Translations under genes and position numbers: made by a program
From: CAZUGA01 sp964619885
GTDB lineage: Bacteria; Pseudomonadota; Gammaproteobacteria; Methylococcales; UBA1147
DNA length: 64,000 nucleotides
Direction: 5' to 3'
Assembly (NCBI GenBank): GCA_964619885.1
Contig: CAZUGA010000002.1
Location: 62,001 to 126,000, forward strand
The notes under the pieces: model-generated
The model's input: only the letters and a program-made list of their open reading frames with translations
What the model was told of the DNA's origin: nothing
Database searches by the model: none
In this document: positions 1-9,751 of the stretch, in pieces
How the letters are laid out: every line of letters begins with the position of its first letter
Position numbering within the stretch: the stretch's first letter is position 1

Positions 1-2
1 CG

Positions 3-3000
3 AATAATCCATTTAATTTTGTTCTCGGTGGGTTATTCCCCAACGATATCATTCTGTCTAAAAGTCTGGCGCTAAAAGGCAACACGATTGTCAGATCAAG
101 CAGGCCAAGAAAGTTGGTCGCTGATCTTCGCATTACAAGCGATCCCGTGGACATTCCTGGAATTAACAAATTTATTCAGGATTGGCTGGTTCCCCAATTG
201 AATTCTGTTGATACTAACCCGCCACCCCAAGGCCGGACATCCTGGGCTCAGATGTATATCACGGTCAGAAATCAATGGACCGGAACGCCGCGTAACAATT
301 CGATTTCCGATCTGGTTCAAATTGGCTATATCGGCCCCGGTGCCGATCAAAGTGCGACGAACAATGCATTTTGGAACGCGAATGGATTGACTTCGGGTGC
401 TCTGTTTTCAGCGATACAGCAGAAAGAAAATTACGATGTAGACGCGCTATGGGGGCAATACAATCCAGCCAATACCCTGCTTCATTCGACCTTCGACGAG
501 GACGCATTGCGACAAAATATCGCAAACTTGATCGATCCGCTGTCTAATCCTAATCCGGACTTATGGTATCCCAGTATTCTTTATACCTTCCAGCACGCGG
601 ATATTAAGGATCGTGGAAATCTGACGGGCCCGGTCTTGATTATTCAGCCAGGTGACGATGTCATTCTGAATTTTAGCAACGACCTCAAGATCGGTACATT
701 GACCGAAGACGAACTTGAACAAGCAACGCTAGTTGCCAACAGTACTTATGGTAACAGTGCCAGCGGCGGTTTGGCCGGAAACACGTCATCTAATTTTCAT
801 CTGCACGGTTCTCACACCAATCCGACGGCGTTTGGAGACAATGTTGTGGCCCGCTATACCAGTGGCCAATCGTGGACGACTAATATTGAAATCCCGCGTG
901 ACCACGGCGTTGGATCTTACTGGTATCACTCCCATTATCATCCTTCCGTCAATCAGCAGGTTTATGGTGGATTGTCCGGATTCATGCAAATTGGCGACCC
1001 GTTGGCACGAATACCGGCACTTAAAAACATACCAAGGAATCTTGGTATCCTGAAACTTTCCCAGATTGGCAGTGTCAATGGCGGCCAGGAAATTCTGTTA
1101 ACGGGCTACGACAATATAGGCGTTGCGGTCAATCGATTGACCCTGGTGACTGTCAACGGACAGTTCCAACCGGCGGCCAATGCAGGAAAAGGCGGTTGGC
1201 AAGCGCTTACCCTCAGCAACCAAAGCAATAATGCCCAGTATCAAATCTCACTGGTCCATACGGATAAAAACGAAAACAGGAATACATTGCCACTATTTCA
1301 GTTCGGCCAGGATGGGCATCAGTTTCCGCAGATTCTTCCAGTCAAAGGGGTATTGGGACAGAATTCCCAAAATTTCCAAACCGGTGAGGCGGCGCCGCCC
1401 ACAGCCTATGCGCAGACCGAAGATACGATTTCATTGGCGCCGGGAAAGCGGGTTGATGTGCTGTTCTATCTTCCCCGAGGAAACACTGAACTGGTCTCGA
1501 CGTATTCGTTTGCAGACCCTGTCACCGGGGAGGAGTTTTTTGTTCGCAATGCAGGACGTTATCCGGAGCTTAGCAGCGCCAATACTGCTGCGACTGGTGG
1601 CAACGCATCACGCAATCCTGGTGCATTGACGGGGTTTGGTGCATTGGCGACTTTCGAAGTTGATTTACCGGTTAGGGCGCTATCTCCAGCGCAGCAACAT
1701 GAATTTATTCAGGGTATCAATCGTACCATCAAAGTTCAGGATATCGACCCCGACACAACTGCCGACGAATACGATCCCAATTCGGTACCTCGTATTGATC
1801 TTTTTGCGACTATTGATGAGAAAGAGGTATGGAGGCCGATTCGCTCACGCAGTTTCAACTTTTCGCGTACCTTGGTTGGGCCTGAGAGTCAGTGGGATAC
1901 ATCGACGCAGGCTCAAATCCAGGCGTATGAAGAAGAGTCTGGAAAGAAATTCAAGCGCTATGACGTATTGCCCATTGCCCTCAATGGCGATCAATTCTCA
2001 AATTTTCCCACTTGGCTTGGGTATCCAGGACCTTGGCTGATCAACGACCATGTTTTTCCGCGAGGAAATTTGAGTATCGCCCAATTGGGAACGATTGAAG
2101 AGTGGAATCTGAAGAATTGGAGTGTGAGCAGAATTAACGCCGCCCGCTCAACCGTGACGCCCAGTCAATATATTGGCCACCCGTTTCATATACACATTAA
2201 CGACTTCCAGGTTAAAAACTCAGATACCGAACTCAATGATGTTGGAAGCCTGCAGGATGTCATCATGCTGAATTCTTCAGGATACGACTTCTACAATACG
2301 GTACTGAATAAGCGTGTTGCTTTGCCGCCTCTGGCAGGGAAATTCGAGTCAATTCCAGAGGCACTTGATCCTGGCACAGTCGGCGGTCTCGGCACCTGGG
2401 GGGCTAATTCCCAGACCATACGGATGGTGTTCCAGGATTATGTAGGCACCTATGTTTTTCACTGCCACATACTCCCCCACGAAGACGCGGGTATGATGCA
2501 GGTGATCACGGTTATAGAGAACACCGATTCAAGCTGGTTAGCGCCTTCGGAAGACTTCCGAGTTACCAATCGTTGGGGGAACGTCAGGCAATTCACGATC
2601 TATCAGGCGCAAGATTTGCAGCCTTTTAAGGTCAGGATCAAGACAAGGTTGCCAAATATCGATCTCAAGAGGCTTGATGTAGGTGATATTAACTCCGATT
2701 TTACACAAGATCTTCTGATCAGCACGTCTGGTGATGGCGCCGTGCGTGTAGTAGATGGTGCATCCACACTAAAAAAGAAAAAACGTAGACAGCGATTAAG
2801 CGATGCAATCGCCCGGTTTCGCCCTTATACATCTAGCACGCTCGCGCCATATGCGTTCGCTGAAGATTTTACCGGTGACAATCAACGGGACATTGTCACC
2901 GCAGGCTTCCCCATTCATAGCGATGACGAAGAATATGAATCGGACGACACGGCTCGTTCTGCCCGACATGGCGGCTCAGAAAAAGTTGATCTGGAAGACT

Positions 3001-4520
3001 TTAGCATCACCGGTTGGATCGGTCGCAATGACGGGAGAAAATGGGTTCGTTCGACGTTTAATTTGACGCCATACAATTCAGATAACGAAGGTGCTCTGTT
3101 GATATCTGGAACCGTGGATGCCACTGCAGAGTCCACTCGCCACAATCTTGCACCAGTCCAACCTCTAAAGGCCTCTCAGTTCAGCGTCACAATTGGTGAT
3201 TTCAATCTTGATAATTTTAATGACTACGCAATGGCCTATGCGACCCGTACCGGGTTACGGGTCACGATTCTTGACGGTGCGGCGGCAGCGTTGCTATTTT
3301 CTACTGGTGAATCGGAGGGTGGCTTTTTTCCGAATGAGTCGATTCTTGCTGACGCGTTGGTCGTTGACTCTAGCTTGGAAGGCCTCAGTTCGATTACGCT
3401 TAATTCAGGTTTTAACAGTTTTTATCAGTCCGCAATCGAAAATCTTGTCGCATCGGTGGTCACAAAGACTGGGGAACTGCAGCAACTGACCTTCCAGCTT
3501 GACGCCGGACACTTTATCGCGACTTCCGAGCCCAATAATCCCGGCGGAGATGGATTCTCGCAGTCCCATCAGGTGCACGGAGGAACGACGTCATTCCCCC
3601 ATGATGACAAGGTTATCAACCTGATCAATCCGAGTTCCACGCCTCTTCACCTGTCCGATATCGCCTCGAATCCGATTAATACGAATGCCTCGACACCGGG
3701 TTTCGCCGCGGTATTTGGTAATGGGGCAATGGTGATTGGCGAGCATTTGCTCGTAGCTCAGGGAAGTTCGACCAATGGAAACGCAAGCACGTCTACGGAT
3801 TTATTCAATACAGCCCAACAGCTTGTGATCGATCTGAAGGGGTTGAGAAAAGTCAATTCTGATGATGTGATTGGCTACAACCAAACTTCCTTCGAGGCTG
3901 AAGACATTCAACAAAGAAACAACGTGGCAAATTTGACTTTTGCCACTTATTTCGGTCGTCTACCCAATCCTGGCGGGGTTGCAGTGGCAGCGTCATTACT
4001 TAGTTCAGCTACGTCAATCCAGGACTATGTAAGCGAATTTGTTTCGACACCAGAGGCGGAAGATCAGATCGTTCAGCATTTCGGGAGTAACCTGGAGACC
4101 GCAAATGTGGCTAAAATTGTCGAGATTACCTACCAGACGCTTTATGCAAGTAGCGCAAACGCGCGGGATATTCTATTTTGGCAGACCCAGGTCAATATCA
4201 ATGGTCTTTCCAAGACCTTCCTACCCATGGCGATTCTCCAGGGCACGGGTGGCAATAACCTTCTAAGGCTGGAATTTATATCTTCGGCTGCGCAATTTAG
4301 CAATGTGCAGTGGGGCAATGATGCTATTCTTCTGGGCTCTTTTGGACAGGGCTTCGATGGTCAGGGTACACGTTTCATCAAACTTAACGATCAGGTATTT
4401 GGTCAACAAACGGTGCCTTTTTTCTCGCGTTTTGAGGCCCAGATTGCGTTTAATCGCTTTTCTCGTTTTACAGTCAAGCTTCTGGCAGGAACCAAAGTAT
4501 CCGAAACCGGTTTCTTTTAA
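3..4520 (+). CDS. Giant secreted multicopper oxidase with FG-GAP repeats and DUF4214-like tail (5' partial)
   Basis: The reading frame is open from the left edge, so the gene starts outside the window; more than 1,500 codons are present. All four copper-ligand clusters of multicopper oxidases are visible: HLHGSH near 798-815, HSHYH near 927-941, HPFHIH at 2178-2195 and HCHILPHEDAGM from 2460. The enzyme should therefore oxidise a substrate (metal ion or phenolic) with O2 reduced to water. Downstream lie three FG-GAP/VCBS-like calcium-loop repeats (about 2664-2760, 2848-2907, 3183-3255), typical of surface beta-propellers. A DUF4214-like helical segment (about 3930-4310) follows, common at the ends of S-layer-associated or exported proteins. 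The combination suggests an extracellular or surface-bound oxidase. No signal peptide is visible because the N-terminus is missing. The substrate cannot be read from sequence. Confidence 0.9.
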   Translation, partial: NNPFNFVLGGLFPNDIILSKSLALKGNTIVRSSRPRKLVADLRITSDPVDIPGINKFIQDWLVPQLNSVDTNPPPQGRTSWAQMYITVRNQWTGTPRNNSISDLVQIGYIGPGADQSATNNAFWNANGLTSGALFSAIQQKENYDVDALWGQYNPANTLLHSTFDEDALRQNIANLIDPLSNPNPDLWYPSILYTFQHADIKDRGNLTGPVLIIQPGDDVILNFSNDLKIGTLTEDELEQATLVANSTYGNSASGGLAGNTSSNFHLHGSHTNPTAFGDNVVARYTSGQSWTTNIEIPRDHGVGSYWYHSHYHPSVNQQVYGGLSGFMQIGDPLARIPALKNIPRNLGILKLSQIGSVNGGQEILLTGYDNIGVAVNRLTLVTVNGQFQPAANAGKGGWQALTLSNQSNNAQYQISLVHTDKNENRNTLPLFQFGQDGHQFPQILPVKGVLGQNSQNFQTGEAAPPTAYAQTEDTISLAPGKRVDVLFYLPRGNTELVSTYSFADPVTGEEFFVRNAGRYPELSSANTAATGGNASRNPGALTGFGALATFEVDLPVRALSPAQQHEFIQGINRTIKVQDIDPDTTADEYDPNSVPRIDLFATIDEKEVWRPIRSRSFNFSRTLVGPESQWDTSTQAQIQAYEEESGKKFKRYDVLPIALNGDQFSNFPTWLGYPGPWLINDHVFPRGNLSIAQLGTIEEWNLKNWSVSRINAARSTVTPSQYIGHPFHIHINDFQVKNSDTELNDVGSLQDVIMLNSSGYDFYNTVLNKRVALPPLAGKFESIPEALDPGTVGGLGTWGANSQTIRMVFQDYVGTYVFHCHILPHEDAGMMQVITVIENTDSSWLAPSEDFRVTNRWGNVRQFTIYQAQDLQPFKVRIKTRLPNIDLKRLDVGDINSDFTQDLLISTSGDGAVRVVDGASTLKKKKRRQRLSDAIARFRPYTSSTLAPYAFAEDFTGDNQRDIVTAGFPIHSDDEEYESDDTARSARHGGSEKVDLEDFSITGWIGRNDGRKWVRSTFNLTPYNSDNEGALLISGTVDATAESTRHNLAPVQPLKASQFSVTIGDFNLDNFNDYAMAYATRTGLRVTILDGAAAALLFSTGESEGGFFPNESILADALVVDSSLEGLSSITLNSGFNSFYQSAIENLVASVVTKTGELQQLTFQLDAGHFIATSEPNNPGGDGFSQSHQVHGGTTSFPHDDKVINLINPSSTPLHLSDIASNPINTNASTPGFAAVFGNGAMVIGEHLLVAQGSSTNGNASTSTDLFNTAQQLVIDLKGLRKVNSDDVIGYNQTSFEAEDIQQRNNVANLTFATYFGRLPNPGGVAVAASLLSSATSIQDYVSEFVSTPEAEDQIVQHFGSNLETANVAKIVEITYQTLYASSANARDILFWQTQVNINGLSKTFLPMAILQGTGGNNLLRLEFISSAAQFSNVQWGNDAILLGSFGQGFDGQGTRFIKLNDQVFGQQTVPFFSRFEAQIAFNRFSRFTVKLLAGTKVSETGFF

Positions 4521-5755
4521 GGTGCGATTCAATGGTCTAATTAAACCTCCAGGGTCTATATGAGCGATATTCATTTGACGCGACAATCGAAGGATTCTGC
4601 ACCTCACCAAAGCAATTGTTCAAAATTGATCGCATTGTGCTATTCGTTTTATCGCCTGTTTGGTGTTGGCGCAGTGGAGTCAATCGCAATAAGATTTTCA
4701 TCGATGTCTAACCGACCGCTGTGGACTATGAGCAAACATTGATCTGCCAACGAGATCACAAATTCCAACAACATTATTCAAGAGTTAGTGAAGACAGCCG
4801 ACAGTTTGGGAACGAAACAAGGGTTCCCAAAGACTATGTCGACGACTGCCTCGGGTCTTCATTCGCGCCAACAACCCTGGTAAGTTTTGCACGCTGATTA
4901 ACATTTGTTGTGGAATCAAAGATCAAGCGAGAGCTTGTCATTCTGGTGAGAAATCCGGGCTAGGCTCGCTCAATCAACCTCACTTTTTTCTAGACAGGTT
5001 CCACAACCCTAGCGTCTATATTAATTCACCCTGTGGACTGGCAGGTACCTGTTGGGTAGTTGCTCGCGGGAGTCAAATCTCCACCATACAAGCCAAATCG
5101 ATAATAAAAATTAATTCGATGATATACTCTTCCGTATCTAGGGTGCCATAATCACTTTGGTTCACCGTGCAAATTTTGGGTATTGAGCGGTAAACGATTC
5201 TCTGTCTAGCTAAAACTGTGGAGGCTGTCCGGAATGACCGCAATTGTTTACGTAACGTCAGAATACCTTAGAACACTATATTGAGCCACGCTGGTTACAC
5301 ACGATATCGGTGCATTTATTTTACTGAATGGCATTGGCAAGCGTCTGTTTTTCTCCCGGGCCGAGGGCAAATCGTGCAGTCTATTCGAGGCAGGAAAATG
5401 AGTTTTGGAAACAACGAGCAGGCGAGAGATTGTGATCTCGGTGAAGCCGGCGGATTGGGCGTACGCCTTGATTTGATAGGGTCTGATGGGTATGCTATGC
5501 CCATAAAACGCAATGAATCTATTCACATCCGGCGCCAATCGCAAAAATAGGGAGATTGGCCGGTTCCGCGTCAAGATTCTAAGCGTTTGTTTTGCAGCGG
5601 AGTCATCGGATCTCGCTATATCAATTCGGTGAGTTGTCGTCATAGGCGATAAGGGAGGTTTTCATGGTCACAAAGTCTCGGATTCTACGTTGATCAACGA
5701 AACCGTTCGCTTCTTGGTTCGAAATCGCCGACAGCGTTGAACGGATGGTCATTTG
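4521..5755. other. Long intergenic region without a convincing gene
   Basis: About 1.2 kb with only short unconvincing reading frames on both strands. It holds a perfect 9-bp inverted repeat at 4805-4813 and 4823-4831 (loop of 9, no T-tract). It also holds a tRNA-3'-end-like string at 5065-5086 and a string resembling an IS256-family terminal repeat at 5221-5236. At 5664-5693 there is a ten-codon frame (with stop) preceded by AAGGGAGG. It may be decayed mobile DNA; no function is assigned. Confidence 0.5.
4805..4831. repeat. Perfect 9-bp stem-loop
   Basis: TTTGGGAAC at 4805-4813 is repeated inverted as GTTCCCAAA at 4823-4831, with a 9-nt loop. No run of T follows on either strand, so it is not a clear intrinsic terminator. 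It lies in the non-coding stretch about 290 bp past the multicopper oxidase stop. Confidence 0.4.
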
Positions 5756-8170
5756 ATGCCTACAACGGGAGCAAAATTCGGCGCAAATCCATTCATTGCT
5801 TCCACTGTCGCTACGTTAATTTTCGTAGTGGCTTATCTTTACGATCGTTACACCCCGCTGGGGGTGGCGGGCGGTCTGATTTACATCATTTTCGTCATGA
5901 GTGGTCTTTGGTATCGCTCCTCGGTATTTGTGTTCGTTTTCGCGGCCATCGGCAGCATCATGACGGTGGTCGGTTATTTCACCATTGAAGAGATGGCCAC
6001 TGAGAGCCGATGGGTTGTTCAAATGAACCGCACTATGTCAGTTGTTGTTTTGTGGTTCGTTGCGACGCTTGGTTTCTACATGAAGCGCGGCGTAGTGAGA
6101 AGCAAGGCCGCTGAGAGCCGCTTGAATGCGATCATCGAAAATACCGTGGAGGGTATTATCAGCATCGATTATCGCGGGCGAATTCGATCCTTCAACCGCG
6201 CCTGCGAAAAGATCTTTGGTTTCCGCGCCGAGGAAGTGATCGGCGAAAATATAAAAATTTTGATGCCGGCACCCTATCATGACGAACACGACGGTTATTT
6301 AAAAAGTTACCGTGATACCGGTGAGAGAAAGATCATCGGGATCGGCCGCGAGGTGGAGGGCAAACGCAAAGACGGCAGTGTTTTTCCGATTGGTTTGTCG
6401 GTGAGTGAGGTGAAAGTCGGCGACACGGTTTTTTACAGCGGCATTGTTCGGGATATTACCGAGGCTAAACAAGCGCGAGAGGCGCTCTTTGAAGAAAAGG
6501 AGCGCCTGCGGTTGACACTGGAATCCATCGGCGATGCGGTTATTACCACCGATGCTCAGGGGGTGGTCGAATATATCAATCCTATCGCGGAGAAATTGAC
6601 AAGGTATTCGCTGGCTGAAGCGGTCAATCAGCCCCTCGACAAAATTTTTCCGATTTTCGCCGAGCACGATCGCAAACCGTGCCCAAGCCCGGTTAAGCAA
6701 TGCCTTGAGAAAGGCAAAATTGTCGGCTTGGGAAATCATACATTATTGATCAATCATCGTAATGAAGAATATTCGATTCAAGACTCCGCAGCGCCGATTC
6801 GAAGCATCGATGGCCGTATTTTGGGCGTTATCATGGTTTTCTCTGATGTTTCCGAACAGCGTCGCTTAAACGATCAGATCGCATTTCAGGCAAGTCACGA
6901 TACGCTCACCGAGCTGGCCAACCGCCGCGAGTTCGATGCTCGTTTACTGCGCGTGCTAAAAAATGCGAAAGCCGAGGGTAGTGCCCACGCTTTATGCTAT
7001 CTGGATCTCGATCAATTTAAAGTGGTTAACGATACTTGTGGGCACGTTGCTGGTGATGAATTGCTCCGACAAATATCGATTGTTTTGCGCCAGCATATAC
7101 GAACCCGGGATACCTTAGCTCGATTGGGCGGCGACGAATTTGGTATCCTGATCGAGCATTGCGGTATGGACCAAGCCAACCGGATTGCCGAGTCTCTGCG
7201 CCAAGCCGTGGGCCAATACCGGTTCGTTTGGGAGGATCAAATCTTCAATATCGGCGTCAGCGTCGGTGTGGTGGCGATCACCAAAAACGATGAAAGCACC
7301 GGCGAACTTTTGATAAAAGCCGATACCGCTTGCTATACCGCCAAGCGAGCTGGCCGCAACCGCATTCATGTCTATGAGGCTGATGATACCGAATTGAATG
7401 TACATCGGGGTGAAATGGAATGGGTCTCGCGGATTACGCGAGCGTTGGAAAAGGATCAATTTTGTCTTTTTTACCAGCCTATTCGATCGGTTAACGGCGC
7501 CGACGGTTTGCACTATGAATTGTTACTTCGCATGAAGGGCGACGATGGTGAGCTAATTGCGCCGGGTGCGTTCATGCCTGCGGCGGAACGCTATGCTTTG
7601 ACCACGAAGATCGATTGCTGGGTGATCGAGAACGCCTTTGGGTGGCTTAGGACGCATCCGGATCATCTTACCGATTTGTTTCAATGCGCGATCAATCTGT
7701 CGGGATTTTCGCTTGGAAGCCGGGAAGTCTTGGAGGAAATCATTAAGCAACTCGATGACGATACGGTTTCGGCGCAAAAAATTTGTTTCGAAATTACCGA
7801 AACTGCGGCGATCACCAATCTGCGCTACGCCAGCCAGTTCATCGATCGACTGAGCGCCCTCGGCTGTCAGTTTGCGCTGGATGACTTCGGTAGTGGGTTA
7901 TCATCGTTCGGGTATCTCAAAAATTTATCGGTCGATTATTTGAAAATCGATGGTGTATTCGTCAAGAATATCGTGGATAACCCAACTGACCGGGCGATGG
8001 TTAAATCCATCAATGAAATTGGTCATGTGATGGGTAAGAAAACGATCGCTGAATTTGCCGAGAACGATGAGATCATCGAATGCCTAACAGGAATCGGGGT
8101 GGATTTTGTTCAGGGATTCGGGGTCGGTCATCCCATGCCGATCGAAAATATAGAGTTACTGTGTACGTAA
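5756..8170 (+). CDS. Membrane-anchored PAS-PAS-GGDEF-EAL cyclic-di-GMP enzyme
   Basis: The protein (804 aa) should make and/or degrade cyclic di-GMP. About four hydrophobic segments lie in residues 13-110. Two PAS-like sensor domains follow (about 120-240 and 245-375), then a GGDEF domain with intact GGDEF at residue 458 and the inhibitory-site motif RTRD just upstream. The C-terminal EAL domain reads ELL at residue 588 but keeps the functional ExLxR pattern, and has INLSG, EITET, DDFGSG and KIDG, so phosphodiesterase activity is plausible. ATG 5756 directly follows a TTG codon; an in-frame TGA at 5738 excludes a longer N-terminus. The ribosome site (GGAT) is weak. A close paralogue of the GGDEF-EAL module lies at 60325-62829. 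What the PAS domains sense is unknown. Confidence 0.93.
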   Translation: MPTTGAKFGANPFIASTVATLIFVVAYLYDRYTPLGVAGGLIYIIFVMSGLWYRSSVFVFVFAAIGSIMTVVGYFTIEEMATESRWVVQMNRTMSVVVLWFVATLGFYMKRGVVRSKAAESRLNAIIENTVEGIISIDYRGRIRSFNRACEKIFGFRAEEVIGENIKILMPAPYHDEHDGYLKSYRDTGERKIIGIGREVEGKRKDGSVFPIGLSVSEVKVGDTVFYSGIVRDITEAKQAREALFEEKERLRLTLESIGDAVITTDAQGVVEYINPIAEKLTRYSLAEAVNQPLDKIFPIFAEHDRKPCPSPVKQCLEKGKIVGLGNHTLLINHRNEEYSIQDSAAPIRSIDGRILGVIMVFSDVSEQRRLNDQIAFQASHDTLTELANRREFDARLLRVLKNAKAEGSAHALCYLDLDQFKVVNDTCGHVAGDELLRQISIVLRQHIRTRDTLARLGGDEFGILIEHCGMDQANRIAESLRQAVGQYRFVWEDQIFNIGVSVGVVAITKNDESTGELLIKADTACYTAKRAGRNRIHVYEADDTELNVHRGEMEWVSRITRALEKDQFCLFYQPIRSVNGADGLHYELLLRMKGDDGELIAPGAFMPAAERYALTTKIDCWVIENAFGWLRTHPDHLTDLFQCAINLSGFSLGSREVLEEIIKQLDDDTVSAQKICFEITETAAITNLRYASQFIDRLSALGCQFALDDFGSGLSSFGYLKNLSVDYLKIDGVFVKNIVDNPTDRAMVKSINEIGHVMGKKTIAEFAENDEIIECLTGIGVDFVQGFGVGHPMPIENIELLCT

Positions 8171-8177
8171 TCCGCCA

Positions 8178-8460
8178 TCAATCGACTGATTTTTCTTTAT
8201 ATACATCTCCGCCCATGCCTTTACTAAAGCACTCGCCAAAAGATCCCTCCATAAATGGCAAAGCTACGACACACGCTAGTAATACAACAACAAAAGCAAG
8301 TATAACCATCAGTGCACCTACTTCAGCAATTCCACCAGCGGGAATTTGCTCAAGTACAGTCACAATTTCTGCTACCTCTTTATCAGTGAGAGCGTCGATC
8401 CGCTTCTGGCACGCTAGAGCCGGTCGTAATAACGTTTTCCACGGTGCCCGAATGGCCGCT
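8178..8460 (-). pseudogene. Frameshifted remnant of a PA2779-family membrane protein
   Basis: The minus strand encodes RIDALTDKEVAEIV followed by a proline-glycine-glycine turn and a strongly hydrophobic segment, matching the C-terminal half of PA2779-family proteins (recalled pattern: R-aaLtd-eV, then LPAGG, then one membrane helix). The matching upstream part, ending VPEADRR, is in a different frame; the two parts join near 8388-8400, consistent with a short deletion. No N-terminal signal sequence is found, and the sequence runs toward the dead IS30 transposase. I read it as a truncated, frameshifted relic. Alternatively the 61-residue piece from a GTG at 8363 could be expressed as a tiny membrane protein. 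Confidence 0.5.
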
Positions 8461-8528
8461 CCTGAAGTGTGGACTCAACCGATCGATGCGACCCACTAAT
8501 CTCATAACCAGGAGAAGGCGTGTTGTAA

Positions 8529-9670
8529 ATGAAATACAGACAGCGAAACTATTACACGGATGAGCAAAAGGCATTGATGGTAACATCTACACGATATTGC
8601 AAGGTTATTTGATCGAGGGCATTCCTCTATATCAAGAATAGTCGGTGAAACTGGCGGTATTCGTCCACCTCAAAGAAAACGTTCGACCTTGGCGCTTACG
8701 TTGGCAGAACGTGAAATTATTTCCAGAGGATTAGCAAAGCAATTGTCTATGCGTGCAATTGCAGTGCAACTGAATCGGTCTCCGTCAACGGTAAGTCGAT
8801 AAGTCATGCGAAATGGAGGGAATACTGCTTATCGAGCGAGTTCAGCGGAGGAAGCGGCCTGGAAACGAGCTCTGCGACCCAAGATTTGTAAACTGGCAGG
8901 TCAGCCTAACTTAGTGCGTGTGATCACTGAGAAGCTTCAAGCCCAGTGGTCGCCCGAACAGATTGCCGGTTGGTTAAAACGGCGATATCCGGACGATGAG
9001 AACTACCAGGCGTCACATGAGACGATCTACAAAAGCCTGTTCATTCAGGCTAGAGGTGTACTGAAGAAAGAGCTTTTGGCGTGTCTGAGAACACAACGAG
9101 TGATGCGCCGTTCTAAACACGCTAGTTTGAAAGGTCAGGGGCTAGGCAAGATCGTGGATGCGGTGCAGATTAGCGAACGCCCGGCTTCTGTGGAAGATCG
9201 GACGGTACCCGGTCATTGGGAGGGAGAGCTTATTGCGGGCACGAACAACAGCTACATTATTACTTTGGTAGAGCGTCAAACGCGCTATGTGATGTTGGCC
9301 AGTATAAAAAACAAAAATACCAACACGGTGATCCAGGCTCTGATCGAGCAATCCCAGAAGTTGCCTAGCGAACTCTAAAAATCGCTTACCCGGGATCGAG
9401 GTTCAGAGTTATCGAACCACAAGAAGTTCACCCTAGCAACCGATATTCGAGTGTTCTTCTGTGATCCCAAAAGTCCATGGCAGCGGGGTTCAAACGAGAA
9501 CACTAACCGACTTCTACGGCAATACTTTCCCAAAGGTACCGACTTGTCAGTTCACTCACAGACCGAGTTGAATCGAGTCGCTCGACAGTTAAACGAAAGA
9601 CCGCGAAAAACGTTAGACTATGAAACACCGGCTGACCGGGTTAAACGCATGTGTTGCATCGATCGGTTGA
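8529..9670 (+). pseudogene. Inactivated IS30-family transposase
   Basis: The translated pieces follow the IS30 transposase order. There is an N-terminal helix-turn-helix segment (ARLFDRGHSSISRI, then SPSTVSR), the central SPEQIAGWLK and HETIYKSLF blocks, and the catalytic core. Several lesions kill it: a frame break with lost codons between 8529 and about 8630, a TAA at 8800-8802, a TAA at 9376-9378 (where the family normally has ELYKSLTWDRG), and a frameshift shortly before the CVASIG end at 9650-9670. The first catalytic aspartate, in the usual GHWEGDLI block, is Glu (GHWEGELI), and the W of TWDRG is Arg. No clear terminal inverted repeats were found, so the element ends are unknown. Confidence 0.85.
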
Positions 9671-9751
9671 ATCCACAAGCAACTTCTGCCTTTCGTTGAA
9701 AACTAAAAACAGGCACGTTAGGACTATGAGCAGACGGTTACGATTTTCTAT

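Noticed and set aside
5248..5643. Minus-strand 131-codon frame with IRPYQIKAYAQSAGFTEI, resembling the end of a SAM methyltransferase
   Set aside because: The likeness is limited to one short stretch and the rest has no methyltransferase motifs; too weak to annotate.
4724..9732. 12-bp match (GGACTATGAGCA) at 4724-4735 and 9721-9732, possibly a shared IS end
   Set aside because: A single 12-bp identity in 64 kb is expected by chance, and the flanks do not match.
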